DNA from: Rhizobium leguminosarum
GTDB taxonomy: Bacteria; Pseudomonadota; Alphaproteobacteria; Rhizobiales; Rhizobiaceae
Reading direction: 5' to 3'
NCBI RefSeq assembly: GCF_004123835.1
Contig: NZ_MZMU01000003.1
Coordinates: 62,001-126,000, forward strand
DNA: 64,000 bases
The notes beneath the pieces are model-generated. The model searched no databases, was not told the DNA's origin, and was given only the letters and a program-made list of their open reading frames with translations. Positions 43,042 through 52,453 of the stretch are shown here, in pieces. Position 1 is the first letter of the stretch; each line of letters starts with the position of its first letter. Position numbers and translations under genes: made by a program.

Positions 43042-44576
43042 AGTGACTCCAGGAATGTAATCAGGGCCGCCCTGTCGTCTGTCGACAGGGAGGAGAAAGC
43101 GTTGCGGGCCTTTTCAGCTTCGCCGCCATGCCAGAGGATCGCTTCGGTGAGGCTCCGCGCACGGCCGTCATGCAGGAAAAAGCTGTGTCCGCTGACAGTC
43201 CGGGTCAGTCCTATACCCCATAGCGGCGGCGTGCGCCATTCACGTCCGCTTGCAAGGCCGACCTGCTGCCCGTCGGCAAGCCCGTCGCCCATGTCGTGCA
43301 GAAGAAAGTCGGAATAGGGCCAGATCAGCTGGAAGGACTGCGCTTTGTCCGGCGTATCCCGCCGGGTGACGAATTTCGGCACGTGGCAGGAAATGCAGCC
43401 GCTTTCGTAGAAGATCCGCTTGCCCTGCAGCGTCTCGGGGAAACTCGCCTTGCGCCGTGCCGGAACGGCGAGATTTCCGGAATAGAAGGTGACGAGGTCG
43501 AGAATGGGACCCGGCGCTTCTTCTGGGCCCAGCCGTTTCTGCACGCCGGTCGGCATATCAAGGCATTTCTCTTCCGCCTTGGTGCAGTCGCCCTGCGCAT
43601 CCGGGTGATCGGGCGTCGAGATGCCGATATCATTGGCGAAGGCATCTGCACTCTGGTCGCGCACCGTGGCGTTCTGCGCCTTCCGGCCGAAGCGGCCAAG
43701 CGCGATCTTGCCGCTGCGATGGTCGCGCACGATCGCCGCCTTCCCCGAAATGCCGTCGCCGTCGGCATCGTCCGGATCGGCATGGGCAAGGATATCGGCT
43801 TCGGGAATGGCCTCGATCAGTCCGAGGCCGATCATCGCCGAGGCGACCCGCGGCGAAATCGTCGTCGCGGGGTCGAGCGGCCCATAGCCAAGGTTCGTCA
43901 CCGCATAGCTCGGCCGGCGCAGCGACACGGTCTCGCCGTCGCCGAGCGTCACCCTCTCTTCGCGGTAGCTGATCGCCATCTTCCCTTCGGCGGCAAGGCC
44001 GGGAACGGCAAGGTCCTGCAGCTGATGGCCGTAGACCGGATCGGGAAAATTGACGACATTGGCACTCGCGACCGCCTTTTCTTCCTCCGGCGTCGTGGCG
44101 GCGCGGGAAAGCCGCAGGAACATCGAGGTGGCGCTCGGGCCTCCCTCCGGCGGTTTGCCGCGGCCGTCATTGACATGGCAGCTCATGCAGGAGCGGGCGT
44201 TGAACAGCGGGCCGAGGCCATCGGAAGCCTGCGTCGAGGAGGGAGCGGAAACCCAGAGCTTGCGGAAGAGCGCATTGCCGAGCTTGAAATTCTGCTCTTC
44301 CTCGAACGGGATGTTGGCCGAAATATGCGAGAAGCTGTCCTCGGTGACAGGGTCGATCGAGGTCGCAGCACCCGCCTGCATGGCTTCGTATTGTTCGGCC
44401 TTGGAAAAATCCGCCGTCGGCCGCGTCACATCGGCGACACGTTTCAGATCGGCCTCGGAGAGGTCGGTGCGTTTCCTCGGCAGATCGAAACCGGCGGCGA
44501 TGCTGACGGAAAAACCGGCAAGCGTGGCGCAGAGCGCTACGCTGGCAAAAAATCGGCGGGCCGGGGCATGCGACAT
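43038..44576 (-). CDS. Di-haem thiol oxidoreductase-like protein (DUF1111)
   Basis: A 512-residue periplasmic c-type cytochrome with a signal segment at the N-terminus and two haem-binding CxxCH motifs, RSCMSCHVNDGRGKPP (about residue 130) and SGCISCHVPKF (about residue 395). DADGDGISGKAAIV looks like a calcium-binding loop. The DUF1111/di-haem family is distantly related to MauG/cytochrome c peroxidase. Set between two imelysins, it probably performs a redox step, such as iron oxidation state change, during uptake; this is inference. It overlaps the following imelysin gene by 4 nt. Confidence 0.92.
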   Translation of the reverse strand: MSHAPARRFFASVALCATLAGFSVSIAAGFDLPRKRTDLSEADLKRVADVTRPTADFSKAEQYEAMQAGAATSIDPVTEDSFSHISANIPFEEEQNFKLGNALFRKLWVSAPSSTQASDGLGPLFNARSCMSCHVNDGRGKPPEGGPSATSMFLRLSRAATTPEEEKAVASANVVNFPDPVYGHQLQDLAVPGLAAEGKMAISYREERVTLGDGETVSLRRPSYAVTNLGYGPLDPATTISPRVASAMIGLGLIEAIPEADILAHADPDDADGDGISGKAAIVRDHRSGKIALGRFGRKAQNATVRDQSADAFANDIGISTPDHPDAQGDCTKAEEKCLDMPTGVQKRLGPEEAPGPILDLVTFYSGNLAVPARRKASFPETLQGKRIFYESGCISCHVPKFVTRRDTPDKAQSFQLIWPYSDFLLHDMGDGLADGQQVGLASGREWRTPPLWGIGLTRTVSGHSFFLHDGRARSLTEAILWHGGEAEKARNAFSSLSTDDRAALITFLESL

Positions 44577-44623
44577 TTCAGGGTCCGGGCCGCTCCGGTT
44601 GTCGAAGCGGCCCGCCTTTTTGC

Positions 44624-45901
44624 TTATTTGAAGACGGCGTTAGGATTATCCAAGCTGTCGGAACCTTCAAGCTGAACCGTGCCGAGATCGAGTGCGGCAA
44701 TAACGCGCTGCACCGATTTCGTCTGGTCGATCAGCCCGTCGATGGCGGCCTGGATGACGGCGTTGCCTTCCTTGTTGGCTTCGCCGATCATCTGGTCGTA
44801 CTTTTCGACCGTCTCGCCGCGCTTTGCCATGGCATTCATCGCATCAAGCGTCTTGTTGAGCTTGCCTTCAACTTCGGCATCGAGCGCCTTGTCCTTGGCG
44901 GCCACCAGATCGTGCAGCGACGGGCCGCTGAGCTTGGTGCCGTCGACGCGGGTATAGTTGCCGGTATAGGCGGCAGCAATGCCGATCGCGTCGTTGAGAT
45001 GCGAGTTATAGGTATTGTCCGAGAAGCAATCATGCTCTTCCTCGGGATCGTGCAGCAGCAGGCCGAGCTTCATGCGCTCGCCGGCAAGCTCGCCGTAGGA
45101 AAGCGAACCCATGCCCGTCAGGATCGCTACGAGGCCAGCCTTCGGATCGGTTTCGACATTCTTCGTCGCTGCACCATCCGGGTTCCAGTTGTCGGTCATT
45201 TCCTGCAGGTCGGAAACGAGCAGGGTGGAGGCGGACTTCAGATATTCGGCGCGGCGGTCGCAATTGCCGTGCGTGCAATTCTTGAGGTCGTAATCGGTTG
45301 CCGGGCGGTCGCCGGCGCCGGGACCCGTGCCGTTCAGATCCTGACCCCAGAGCAGGAATTCGATGGCGTGATAGCCGGTCGCGACATTGGCTTCGATGCC
45401 GCCGGCCTCGGCGAGCGTGCCCGAGAGGAATTCCGGTGTCAGCTTGGAGGCGTCGACATCCTTGCCGTCGATCTTGATCGTCTTGTTGGCAATGACATTT
45501 GCCACATAGAGAGAATTTTCGTCGCTTTCGGTGCCGTAGGAAGCATCGACGTAGTCGATCAGGCCTTCATCGAGCGGCCACGCATTGACCTTGCCTTCCC
45601 AGTCGTCGACGATCGGATTGCCGAAGCGATAGACTTCCGTCTGCTGGTAGGGGACGCGCGCCTTGATCCAGGCCTCCCTGGCCGCCTTGAGCGTCGCGTC
45701 GGTCGGCGCCTTCAGGAAGGCGTCAATCGCGGCGTCGAGCGCCTTGGCCGTCGTCAGCGAATCCTCGTATTTCGCATGTGCCACATCGGCATAGTGTTTC
45801 ACCACGGCGGCAGCATCGGTCTCGGCATGCGCGGGAAGGGCGAGCAGGGCTGCGGGGGCGATCGCCAGCACGGCTGCACGGAATTTGCGGTTGAGCTTCA
45901 T
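44624..45901 (-). CDS. Imelysin family iron-related protein (ICMP-like)
   Basis: A 425-residue periplasmic protein with a signal peptide ending in LPAHAETD. The canonical GxHxxE motif is present in NVATGYHAIEFLLWGQDLNG, and FGNPIVDDWEGKVNAWPLDE is the second conserved imelysin block. This is the first gene of the four-gene cluster and resembles insulin-cleaving-protease-like (ICMP/IrpA) imelysins, which are iron-regulated in other bacteria. A candidate Irr-type box lies 184 bases upstream, beyond a repeat element. Iron binding is supported by family; its exact role is not settled. Confidence 0.93.
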   Translation of the reverse strand: MKLNRKFRAAVLAIAPAALLALPAHAETDAAAVVKHYADVAHAKYEDSLTTAKALDAAIDAFLKAPTDATLKAAREAWIKARVPYQQTEVYRFGNPIVDDWEGKVNAWPLDEGLIDYVDASYGTESDENSLYVANVIANKTIKIDGKDVDASKLTPEFLSGTLAEAGGIEANVATGYHAIEFLLWGQDLNGTGPGAGDRPATDYDLKNCTHGNCDRRAEYLKSASTLLVSDLQEMTDNWNPDGAATKNVETDPKAGLVAILTGMGSLSYGELAGERMKLGLLLHDPEEEHDCFSDNTYNSHLNDAIGIAAAYTGNYTRVDGTKLSGPSLHDLVAAKDKALDAEVEGKLNKTLDAMNAMAKRGETVEKYDQMIGEANKEGNAVIQAAIDGLIDQTKSVQRVIAALDLGTVQLEGSDSLDNPNAVFK

Positions 45902-45933
45902 GATCCTCTCCTGTGACGGATTTTCCGTCTACC

Positions 45934-46036
45934 GCATCGGCCCGAAAATCGGAATCGATTTTCGGAAAGCACGATGCGTCGATTCAAAGTGTTACAGCGT
46001 CCTTTGCGCGTCTGATAAGACGCGCGGCACTGTAAT
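45934..46036. repeat. Two-palindrome intergenic repeat, copy 1
   Basis: Contains CGAAAATCGGAATCGATTTTCGG and, after a spacer with AAAGTGTTACAGCGTCCTTTG, the arms CGCGTCT/AGACGCGCGG. It matches the element at 54008-54114 in order and spacing, with the first palindrome shorter here. It is located in the leader of the imelysin cluster, between its start codon and the candidate Irr box. Confidence 0.7.
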
Positions 46037-46084
46037 CGGGCTTCGTCTCTTCGCGCAAAAGCAAACTTGTGTCAAACGCTCTAG

Positions 46085-46101
46085 TTTGGAATGATTTTAA
46101 G
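46085..46101. promoter_or_regulatory. Possible Irr (ICE) iron-control box
   Basis: TTTGGAA-TGA-TTTTAAG agrees with the rhizobial Irr box TTTAGAA-N3-TTCTAAA in 11 of 14 positions. It is upstream of the imelysin/di-haem oxidoreductase cluster, an iron-related target. The consensus is from general knowledge; the match is imperfect and was found by eye. Confidence 0.3.
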
Positions 46102-46242
46102 GATGCGGAGGCAGTGCCCGCGCTGCCTTTTTTGAACGGCATCTGCTTGAAAAACCGGCGGCAACCGCGCCATCTCACGCGTCAAGCGCAGCGTCACTCT
46201 GCCGCGGCGTCACACTCCGGTGCGGGCCTCGGCTAAATCGCC

Positions 46243-47532
46243 TCAGCCCTTGCGTTGCATGCGGCAGAAGAAGAAGCCGTCGGTATCGGTGGAGGCGGGC
46301 GTCAGCGTCACCGTCAGGCCGTCGGAAGAGTGCGGACGCGGGGCATCCTTGCCGAACAGGGCTTCCCAGGCGGGCAGGGCGCTGACGAGCTGAAAGTCGG
46401 GATTATCGGCCGTGAAGCGGCGCGCCTGCTCCTCGTTTTCCTGGGGCAGGACCGAGCAGGTTACATAGATCAGGTCGCCGCCGGGCTTGACGAAGCCGCT
46501 CGCCTGCGCCAGCGCGTCCTGCTGCTGGGCGGTGCGCTCGTCAAGGTTCTTGGCCGTCAGCCGCCACTTCGTATCGGGGCGGCGGCGCCACGTGCCGGTG
46601 CCGGTGCAGGGCGCGTCGACCAGCACCTTGTCGCAACGTCCGGCAAGGGCGGAGAGCGCCCTGGCGTCGTCATGCACCTGGACATTGCGTGTGCCGGCCC
46701 GCTTCAGCCGCTCGATGATCGGCGCCAGCCGTTTGCGGTCGGCGTCATAGGCGTGAACCTGTCCCTTGTTCTGCATGGCCGCCGCCATGGCGAGCGTCTT
46801 GCCGCCGCCGCCGGCGCAATAGTCGAGAACCTGTTCGCCATCATGGGCGAGCACCAGGTCGGCGACGATCTGCGATCCCTCGTCCTGAACTTCGAACCAG
46901 CCTTTCTGGAACGAAAGCTCGGCTGTCACGTTGGGAAGACGCGAGGCGCCTTCGCCAGCGGCAATCCGGATGCCGTAGCGGGCGATCTTCGCGGCATGCG
47001 CGCCGGCTCTTTCGAGCGCCTTGACGACCTTGTCGCGGGAGGCTTTGAGCAGGTTAGCGCGCAGATCGAGCGTCGGGCGGGCGGCGAGTGCCTGCGCCTC
47101 GGCGAGCCAGCCGGCGCCGAAGGCCTGTTCGAAGGAGGGTTGGACCCATTCGGGAATATCGCCGCGGATATGCGGCGGCGCATCGTCGAGCGAGCGGCTT
47201 TGAAAGGCCGTAACAGCGTCGGCCGAAAGCGGCGGCGGCGCGAACTTGTCATCCGCCAGCTCAGTGGCAAGACTGTCGGGTGTGAAACCCCATTGGCGGA
47301 ACATGACGGCATGGGCAATGGCTGCAGCGCTGTCGTCATCCATCAGCCAGGCATGGGAAAGCCGCATGCGCAGTGCGTCATAGACGATGTTGCCGATCGC
47401 AGCACGATCGCCGGAGCCGGCGAAGCGGTGCGCGAGGCCCCAGTCCTTCAGCGCGTCGGCGACGGGCCGCTTGCGGGCATCGATGTCCGCGAGCACAGAA
47501 ATCGCCCCTTCGAGGCGGCCGCCCAGACGCAT
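46243..47532 (-). CDS. RsmB/NOL1-type RNA m5C methyltransferase
   Basis: A 429-residue methyltransferase. The N-terminal 150 residues form a NusB-like helical RNA-binding region (DALKDWGLAHRFAGSGDRAA, YDALRMRLSHAWL). The SAM-binding core shows VLDYCAGGGGKTLAMAAAMQ, and both catalytic cysteines are present in VDAPCTGTGTWRRRP and VTCSVLPQENEEQ. It methylates cytosine C5 in RNA; 16S rRNA position 967 (RsmB) is the best-known target, but substrates of alphaproteobacterial relatives vary. Single gene upstream of the imelysin leader. Confidence 0.92.
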   Translation of the reverse strand: MRLGGRLEGAISVLADIDARKRPVADALKDWGLAHRFAGSGDRAAIGNIVYDALRMRLSHAWLMDDDSAAAIAHAVMFRQWGFTPDSLATELADDKFAPPPLSADAVTAFQSRSLDDAPPHIRGDIPEWVQPSFEQAFGAGWLAEAQALAARPTLDLRANLLKASRDKVVKALERAGAHAAKIARYGIRIAAGEGASRLPNVTAELSFQKGWFEVQDEGSQIVADLVLAHDGEQVLDYCAGGGGKTLAMAAAMQNKGQVHAYDADRKRLAPIIERLKRAGTRNVQVHDDARALSALAGRCDKVLVDAPCTGTGTWRRRPDTKWRLTAKNLDERTAQQQDALAQASGFVKPGGDLIYVTCSVLPQENEEQARRFTADNPDFQLVSALPAWEALFGKDAPRPHSSDGLTVTLTPASTDTDGFFFCRMQRKG

Positions 47533-47676
47533 TCACATGTCTCCTGTTGCCGTGGCATGTGAACGATCAGCGCAAACGCGATAGTCACGCAGCGGATTGT
47601 TCACAAGTCTCAACCGGGTGGTAACCGCGATCGACGGCAAGAGCAAGCGCCGCTTCCGGCGCAGTCAGTGGTGGCC

Positions 47677-48039
47677 TCAGCTGATGACCTGGTAGCAGAC
47701 CTTCGCAGTGCCGGAGCTCACCATGCCGATATTCTGCGCGGCGGCGCGCGACAGGTCGATCACACGACCGCGGATGAACGGACCACGATCGTTGATGCGA
47801 ACGACGACGGTGCGGCCATTGTTGCGGTTGGTGACCTTCACCTTGGTGCCGAAAGCAAGCGAACGATGTGCGGCAGTCAAGATGGCAGGGTTCATACGTT
47901 CCCCGGAAGCAGTTTTGGAGCGAAGTGCGTACCATGAAGCACCGCCACAGCCATTTGCAGCAAAACCTTCCGCCGGAAGCATGGAAGAACAGGCGGCAAT
48001 AGTTGCGGCGACGATAATAGAACGACGTATTTTCTTCAA
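47677..48039 (-). CDS. RlpA-like double-psi beta-barrel protein
   Basis: A 120-residue exported protein (signal [20 protein letters not shown], cleavage near GFAANG) holding only the double-psi beta-barrel: [40 protein letters not shown] and [19 protein letters not shown]. RlpA proteins are septal lytic transglycosylases that act on peptidoglycan stripped of peptides. This one lacks the C-terminal SPOR domain, so it would not be targeted to the septum in the usual way. The catalytic His-Asp region ([17 protein letters not shown]) is kept. Confidence 0.9.
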   Translation of the reverse strand: MKKIRRSIIVAATIAACSSMLPAEGFAANGCGGASWYALRSKTASGERMNPAILTAAHRSLAFGTKVKVTNRNNGRTVVVRINDRGPFIRGRVIDLSRAAAQNIGMVSSGTAKVCYQVIS

Positions 48040-48446
48040 AACAGAGTATCCCTCAACTATTGAACTAACGCCCTTGCAGGCGGCGGGGCTTAAATCTGTG
48101 AAAAAGTGGCGAAAAAGTGCCGGACGAGTTCACGGAATATTACAATCTGTAACATTCGTGAGCGTGGTGATGGAATCTCAGGAGTCCATGCCGCCGCCAA
48201 ATGTGGAAAAAACATAATAAAATCAGCTAAAATCCGAACGAATTTTCCGGAGGGATAGTTAACGCCTTGGCGTTCACGAAAATCGCGAAAATATTTTTCC
48301 GATTTCGCCATATTTGCTGCCACATTTGGGCAAATTTAAAGGCTGTTAACCATAAGATGCGGCGAAAATTGTCCGGCCAAAGCGGGAAAGTTGGAATTTC
48401 CTACTCATTTTGGGTGAGCACATCCGTCGCAAACAGGACTGAGTTT
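48040..48446. other. AT-rich intergenic region upstream of rlpA-like gene
   Basis: The 407 bases between the RlpA-like gene and the epimerase-like gene are among the most AT-rich in the window. They contain two GTTAAC motifs (48258-48263 and 48345-48350) and a run AAAATATTTTTCC, as expected for a promoter zone. A 77-codon minus-strand frame (48090-48323) has no conserved features and was not called. Confidence 0.4.
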
Positions 48447-49316
48447 CTAGCCACGCCAGCGCCCGTCCTGCCACAATTGCGCAAGCGACATTGGATAGTT
48501 CGGGAAGGAGAATTCGAAGCCGGTGGCCTTGAGTTTCGCATTCGAGATGCGTTTGTTCTCGCCGTAGAAGGAGCGCGCCATCGGCGTCAGTTCGGCGGTC
48601 TCGAACGCCTGCTCGGGCGGCGGTTCGACGCCCATCAGGCGGGCTGCCTCGACGATCACATCCTGCGGCGGGCCGGGTCGGTCGTCGGTGACATTATAGA
48701 TACCGCCGAGGGCGTGCTCCGACAGGAAGCGTGTCGCCGCACCGATATCCTCGACGCGGATGCGGTTGAACACCTGGTCCTTCTTGATCAGCCGTCGCGC
48801 CGTGCCCTTGTCCAGATTGCAGAAGGCGTTGCGGCCCGGCCCATAAATGCCGGAAAGGCGGAGCACCGCCGCCGGCACGCCGCGCGCCCTGCCCATCGCC
48901 AGCCAGCCCTCTTCCGCCTCGAGCCGCTCGGTCGACCGCCCGGAAACGGGCAGGCACGGCGTTTCCTCACTCACCCAGGCGCCTTTGTGATCGCCATAGA
49001 CGCCGACGGTGGAGAGATAACCGATCCATTCGAGCTTCGACAGCAGGCTTGCGCCATCTTGGTCAAGCAGCCGCAGCAGCGGGTCGGCCTTCCCAGGCGC
49101 GATCGACTGCACCAGATGGGTGACGCCTTCCAAAGCCCGGCGCAGCCCGTCTTCCATGCTCTCGCCGTCGAAGAGGAATGCCTCGATGCCGTTCTGGCGG
49201 AGCGCTTCCATCTTGTCTGGCGAACGCGTGGTGCCGGAAACACGCACGCCGTCGCCGGCAAAGGCCTTGGCGATCGCCGTGCCGGAATAACCGCAGCCAA
49301 AGATCATCACATGCAT
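48447..49316 (-). CDS. NAD-dependent epimerase/reductase-like SDR (YeeZ-like)
   Basis: A 289-residue extended/atypical SDR. The N-terminus [20 protein letters not shown] is the Rossmann motif (GxGYSG), VSGTTRSPDKMEALRQNGIE follows, and GYLSTVGVYGDHKGAWVSEE includes the Ser/Tyr region (YGDHKG). It resembles YeeZ-type proteins of unknown substrate. The ATG at 49316 shares its A with the stop codon of queG (TGATG), so translation is coupled; the ATG at 49340 lies inside queG and is not used. Role unknown. Confidence 0.85.
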   Translation of the reverse strand: MHVMIFGCGYSGTAIAKAFAGDGVRVSGTTRSPDKMEALRQNGIEAFLFDGESMEDGLRRALEGVTHLVQSIAPGKADPLLRLLDQDGASLLSKLEWIGYLSTVGVYGDHKGAWVSEETPCLPVSGRSTERLEAEEGWLAMGRARGVPAAVLRLSGIYGPGRNAFCNLDKGTARRLIKKDQVFNRIRVEDIGAATRFLSEHALGGIYNVTDDRPGPPQDVIVEAARLMGVEPPPEQAFETAELTPMARSFYGENKRISNAKLKATGFEFSFPNYPMSLAQLWQDGRWRG

Positions 49317-50473
49317 CAGCCCACTCCTGCCAATCGCCATTCGTTCAGGACGTCGTCATCTCTCTCATCCGCCCTTTGTGCGGCAAAGGCCGAGAATTCG
49401 CCAGCCTCCATTAGCCGCGAAAGCGCCCAGACCGCCATGCCGCGCACCACGGGCGAGGGATCCTCCGAAAGCAGGCGACATGGCCCGATGAGCACCTTGT
49501 CGCCGGAATTGCCGGCCGCGATCAGCACATTGCGGACGAAACGGTCCCGGCCGATCCGCTTCACCGGCGAGCCGCTGAAGAAGGCACGGAAGGCGGCATC
49601 GTCGAGTGTCAGCAGAAAGGCGATCGACGGTTCCTTCAGATCTTCCCGCGCCTTGAGCTTCATCTCGGAGGCGGAGCTTGCGAACTTGTTCCAGGGACAG
49701 GCGGCAAGACAGTCGTCGCAGCCATAGATGCGATTGCCGATCAGCACGCGCAAATCGGCGTCGATCGGTCCCTTGTGCTCGATGGTGAGATAGGAGATGC
49801 AGCGCCGCGCGTCGATCTGATAAGGCGCCGGGAAGGCAGCCGTCGGACAAATGTCGAGGCAGGCGCGGCAGGAGCCGCAATGATCGCTCTCCGGCGCGTC
49901 GACGGCAAGATCGGCGGTGGTGAACATCGTGCCGAGGAACAGCCAGGAGCCATGAACGCGGCTGACGAGATTGGTGTGTTTGCCCTGCCAGCCGAGTCCG
50001 GCTGCCTCGGCCAGCGGCTTCTCCATGACAGGCGCCGTATCGACGAAGACCTTCACATCGGCGCCCGCCCGCACCGCAAAGCGCGTGGCGATTTCCTTCA
50101 GCCGGCCCTTGATGACGTCGTGATAATCGCGGTTGCGGGCATAGACCGAAATCGCTGCCTTGTCCGGCTTGTCGAGAATGCCGCGGGGATCTTCTTCCGG
50201 GGCGTAATTCAGGCCGAAGACGACGACGGAGCGCACCGCGCTCCAGAGTGTGCGGGGATCGCCGCGCCGGTCGCGTGTCTCCGCCATCCAGTCCATCGTC
50301 CCGTGGCGCCCGGCATCGATGAACTGGCCGAGACGCTCTTTCGCTTGCGGGATCGTATCCGGGCGCGTGATGCGGCAAAGATCGAAGCCCTTGGCGGCAG
50401 ATTCCGCCCGGACGAACTCGGTCAAATTGTCGCGGCGGCGGCGCTCTTTGTCGTCATTCTTCGGTTCGGGCAT
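49316..50473 (-). CDS. queG: Epoxyqueuosine reductase
   Basis: QueG performs the last step of queuosine synthesis, reducing epoxyqueuosine in tRNA with cobalamin and iron-sulfur clusters. The 385-residue protein has the cobalamin-binding N-terminal domain ([55 protein letters not shown]) and two ferredoxin-like motifs, [12 protein letters not shown] and [11 protein letters not shown], then C-terminal HEAT-like helices. Length matches the family. It is translationally coupled to the following epimerase-like gene, and the GST gene lies 12 bases upstream on the same strand, so a three-gene operon is likely. Confidence 0.97.
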   Translation of the reverse strand: MPEPKNDDKERRRRDNLTEFVRAESAAKGFDLCRITRPDTIPQAKERLGQFIDAGRHGTMDWMAETRDRRGDPRTLWSAVRSVVVFGLNYAPEEDPRGILDKPDKAAISVYARNRDYHDVIKGRLKEIATRFAVRAGADVKVFVDTAPVMEKPLAEAAGLGWQGKHTNLVSRVHGSWLFLGTMFTTADLAVDAPESDHCGSCRACLDICPTAAFPAPYQIDARRCISYLTIEHKGPIDADLRVLIGNRIYGCDDCLAACPWNKFASSASEMKLKAREDLKEPSIAFLLTLDDAAFRAFFSGSPVKRIGRDRFVRNVLIAAGNSGDKVLIGPCRLLSEDPSPVVRGMAVWALSRLMEAGEFSAFAAQRADERDDDVLNEWRLAGVG

Positions 50474-50485
50474 GAAGAGCCCTCG

Positions 50486-51178
50486 TCAGAAATCCAGATC
50501 GGCATAGTGTGAAACCGGTGTCAGGCCGCGCACGCGCTCGGTCAGCATCGGCCGGAAGGACGGACGCGACTTCAGCCGCTGGTACCAGTCCTTGACGACG
50601 GGCGAATCCGCCCACTCGATTTCGCCGAGATAGTCGAGGATCGAGATCGAGGCCGCGGCGGCAAGGTCGGCATAGCTCATCCGCTCGCCCGCCAGCCACT
50701 GACGCGAGCCGGCAAGCCAGGTGAGGTAGCGCATATGCTGGCGGATATTCGCGCGGGCCGTGCGCAGAACCTTCGAATCCGGCGCTCCGCCGCCCTGATC
50801 GGCGGTCATCTGCAACTTATAGACACGCTCGCGCGCGAGCGGCTTCGTCACGTCGTTTTCCATCTTCTGCATGAACCATTCGGTCAGCCGGCGGATTTCC
50901 GCCCGCTGGAAGGGGTCTTCGGCGAGCAGCCGCCGGTCGCGCTTCAAGACGCCATGCGTCTCGTCCAGATATTCGGAAATGACGCTCGCGCCGCAAAGCG
51001 CGCGCATGCTGTCGTCGACATAGACCGGCAGCGTGCCGGCCGGATTGAGCGCCAGGAAATCCCGGCGTTTCTCCCATGTCTGCTCTTCGATCAGATCCGC
51101 TTGATAGCCGTATTCCGCCAGGATCAGCCGGACGAAGCGAGATGCGGATGACATGGGATGATGATAAAGCGTGGGCAT
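50486..51178 (-). CDS. Glutathione S-transferase family protein
   Basis: A 230-residue GST. The N-terminal thioredoxin-like domain reads LYHHPMSSASRFVRLILAEY (catalytic Ser position), then NPAGTLPVYVDDSMRALCGA and SVISEYLDETHG. The C-terminal helical domain includes AGERMSYADLAAAASISILDYL (the N-cap D motif). It fits the FzlA-like alphaproteobacterial group, some of which bind FtsZ rather than act as enzymes, but that assignment is not proven from sequence. It is the first gene upstream of queG, separated by 12 bases. Confidence 0.88.
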   Translation of the reverse strand: MPTLYHHPMSSASRFVRLILAEYGYQADLIEEQTWEKRRDFLALNPAGTLPVYVDDSMRALCGASVISEYLDETHGVLKRDRRLLAEDPFQRAEIRRLTEWFMQKMENDVTKPLARERVYKLQMTADQGGGAPDSKVLRTARANIRQHMRYLTWLAGSRQWLAGERMSYADLAAAASISILDYLGEIEWADSPVVKDWYQRLKSRPSFRPMLTERVRGLTPVSHYADLDF

Positions 51179-51408
51179 CGATACTCGGGCTTTGTGATTG
51201 CTGTTACAGGACTGTGTGGCAGCTCGATTATAGCGCCCTAGTCATGACTCATTGGTTGAAGCTATAGGAGCTTGGCCCCGCCAATACAAGCGAATCGGAT
51301 TTTACCCCATCTGACAATGGCGAAACACGGTCTAACGAATGATTAGAAACGGCGGCCTGATCGACCCAAGCGTTCAAGCCCGGCCGAACTTTAAACCGGA
51401 GACAATGT

Positions 51409-52206
51409 ATGGATTATATAAGTGCTATCATTCTCGGTATCATAGAGGGGATCACCGAGTTTCTGCCGATCTCGAGCACCGGCCACCTGATCATTGCGGA
51501 GCAATGGCTCGGCCATCGATCGGACATGTTCAACATCGTCATTCAGGCAGGCGCCATCCTCGCCGTCACCATCATTTACTGGCGTCGTCTGGTGGATCTG
51601 GTGCTCGGCTGGCGCGACCCGGTCAATCGCGATTATGCCGCCAAGCTGATCGTCGCCTTTCTGATCACCGCCATTCTCGGACTGGTCGTCAAGAGACTCG
51701 GCTTTGAACTGCCGGAGACCGCAACACCGATCGCCTGGGCGCTCATCATCGGCGGTATCTGGATGATCTTTGCCGAATGGGCCGCCGCCCGCAGGCCGCC
51801 CCATAAAGAGATCACCTGGCTTGTCGCCATCCTGGTCGGCATCGCCCAGATCGTTGCCGGCGTCTTCCCGGGAACCTCGCGCTCCGGCGCCACAATTTTC
51901 GTCGCCATGCTGGCAGGCACCGGTAACCGCGCAGCGGCGACCGAATTCGCCTTTCTCGTCGGCATACCCACAATGTACGCCGCAAGCGGCTATGAATTGC
52001 TGAAGACGTTCAGGGATGGCGGAGCGGCGGGCGAAGACTGGACGGCGCTCGGCATCGCCTTCGTCGTCTCCACGATCGTCGCTTTCATCGCCGTCAAATG
52101 GCTGCTGGCCTATATCAGAAGCAACCGATTTACGCTGTTTGCCATCTACCGCATCATTCTCGGTGTTTTGCTGCTCGGCATGGCCGCGACCGGCTTGATT
52201 GCCTGA
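51409..52206 (+). CDS. uppP: Undecaprenyl-diphosphate phosphatase
   Basis: UppP (BacA) recycles the lipid carrier for cell-wall and glycan synthesis by removing one phosphate from undecaprenyl diphosphate, and confers bacitracin resistance when abundant. The 265-residue integral membrane protein has EGITEFLPISSTGHL (residues 12-26, catalytic Glu and Ser) and FPGTSRSGATIF (the PGxSRSG(A)T motif) and about seven membrane segments. GGAG sits correctly before the ATG at 51409. It is monocistronic; a palindrome follows at 52221. Confidence 0.97.
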   Translation: MDYISAIILGIIEGITEFLPISSTGHLIIAEQWLGHRSDMFNIVIQAGAILAVTIIYWRRLVDLVLGWRDPVNRDYAAKLIVAFLITAILGLVVKRLGFELPETATPIAWALIIGGIWMIFAEWAAARRPPHKEITWLVAILVGIAQIVAGVFPGTSRSGATIFVAMLAGTGNRAAATEFAFLVGIPTMYAASGYELLKTFRDGGAAGEDWTALGIAFVVSTIVAFIAVKWLLAYIRSNRFTLFAIYRIILGVLLLGMAATGLIA

Positions 52207-52220
52207 GACATCTGTCTTGT

Positions 52221-52256
52221 ATTTGCATTCGCGCAACTCCCGGCGCGAATGCAAAT
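52221..52256. terminator. Perfect palindrome after uppP
   Basis: ATTTGCATTCGCG and CGCGAATGCAAAT form a perfect 13-bp stem with a 10-nt loop just after the uppP stop. No T run follows, so it may act as an RNA stabiliser or protein site rather than a classic terminator. Confidence 0.5.
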
Positions 52257-52378
52257 GCCCATTGGATTTCGCGAATAGGCACTCGACTACCGGCAAGGCG
52301 CCGATCTTTCAGTTAGTCAATATTGAGGGGATACGCTCCAGCCGCCGTTTTGAGCAGGCGAGACTGAGCGATGATCTT

Positions 52379-52402
52379 GAAACGCCTTGTTTGAGGCGTT
52401 CC
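52379..52402 (-). terminator. Hairpin after small secreted protein gene
   Basis: AACGCCT and AGGCGTT form a 7-bp stem around TGTTTG. On the minus strand, where the 50-codon gene ends at 52454, the stem is followed by TTTC. This fits a weak terminator for that gene. Confidence 0.45.
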
Positions 52403-52453
52403 GATCGGCTGCTTGCTTGGAGCAGGATGCCGGCGCCAAGGCCGGGCCTTTCG

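Larger units (their letters stand above)
45902..46242. other. Intergenic region with repeat before imelysin operon
   Basis: Between the imelysin cluster and the RsmB-type gene there is a 341-base gap. It holds the repeat at 45934-46036, the possible Irr box and little else. No gene was seen. Confidence 0.35.

Noticed and set aside
43296..44675. 459-codon plus-strand frame opposite the di-haem oxidoreductase gene
   Set aside because: The minus-strand gene has two CxxCH motifs and operon overlaps; the opposite frame is a codon-bias shadow.
46255..47562. 435-codon plus-strand frame opposite the RsmB-type gene
   Set aside because: Antisense to a gene with both catalytic cysteines; no recognisable motif in the translation.
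48090..48323. 77-codon minus-strand frame upstream of the RlpA-like gene
   Set aside because: In AT-rich promoter DNA, without a ribosome-binding site or family features.
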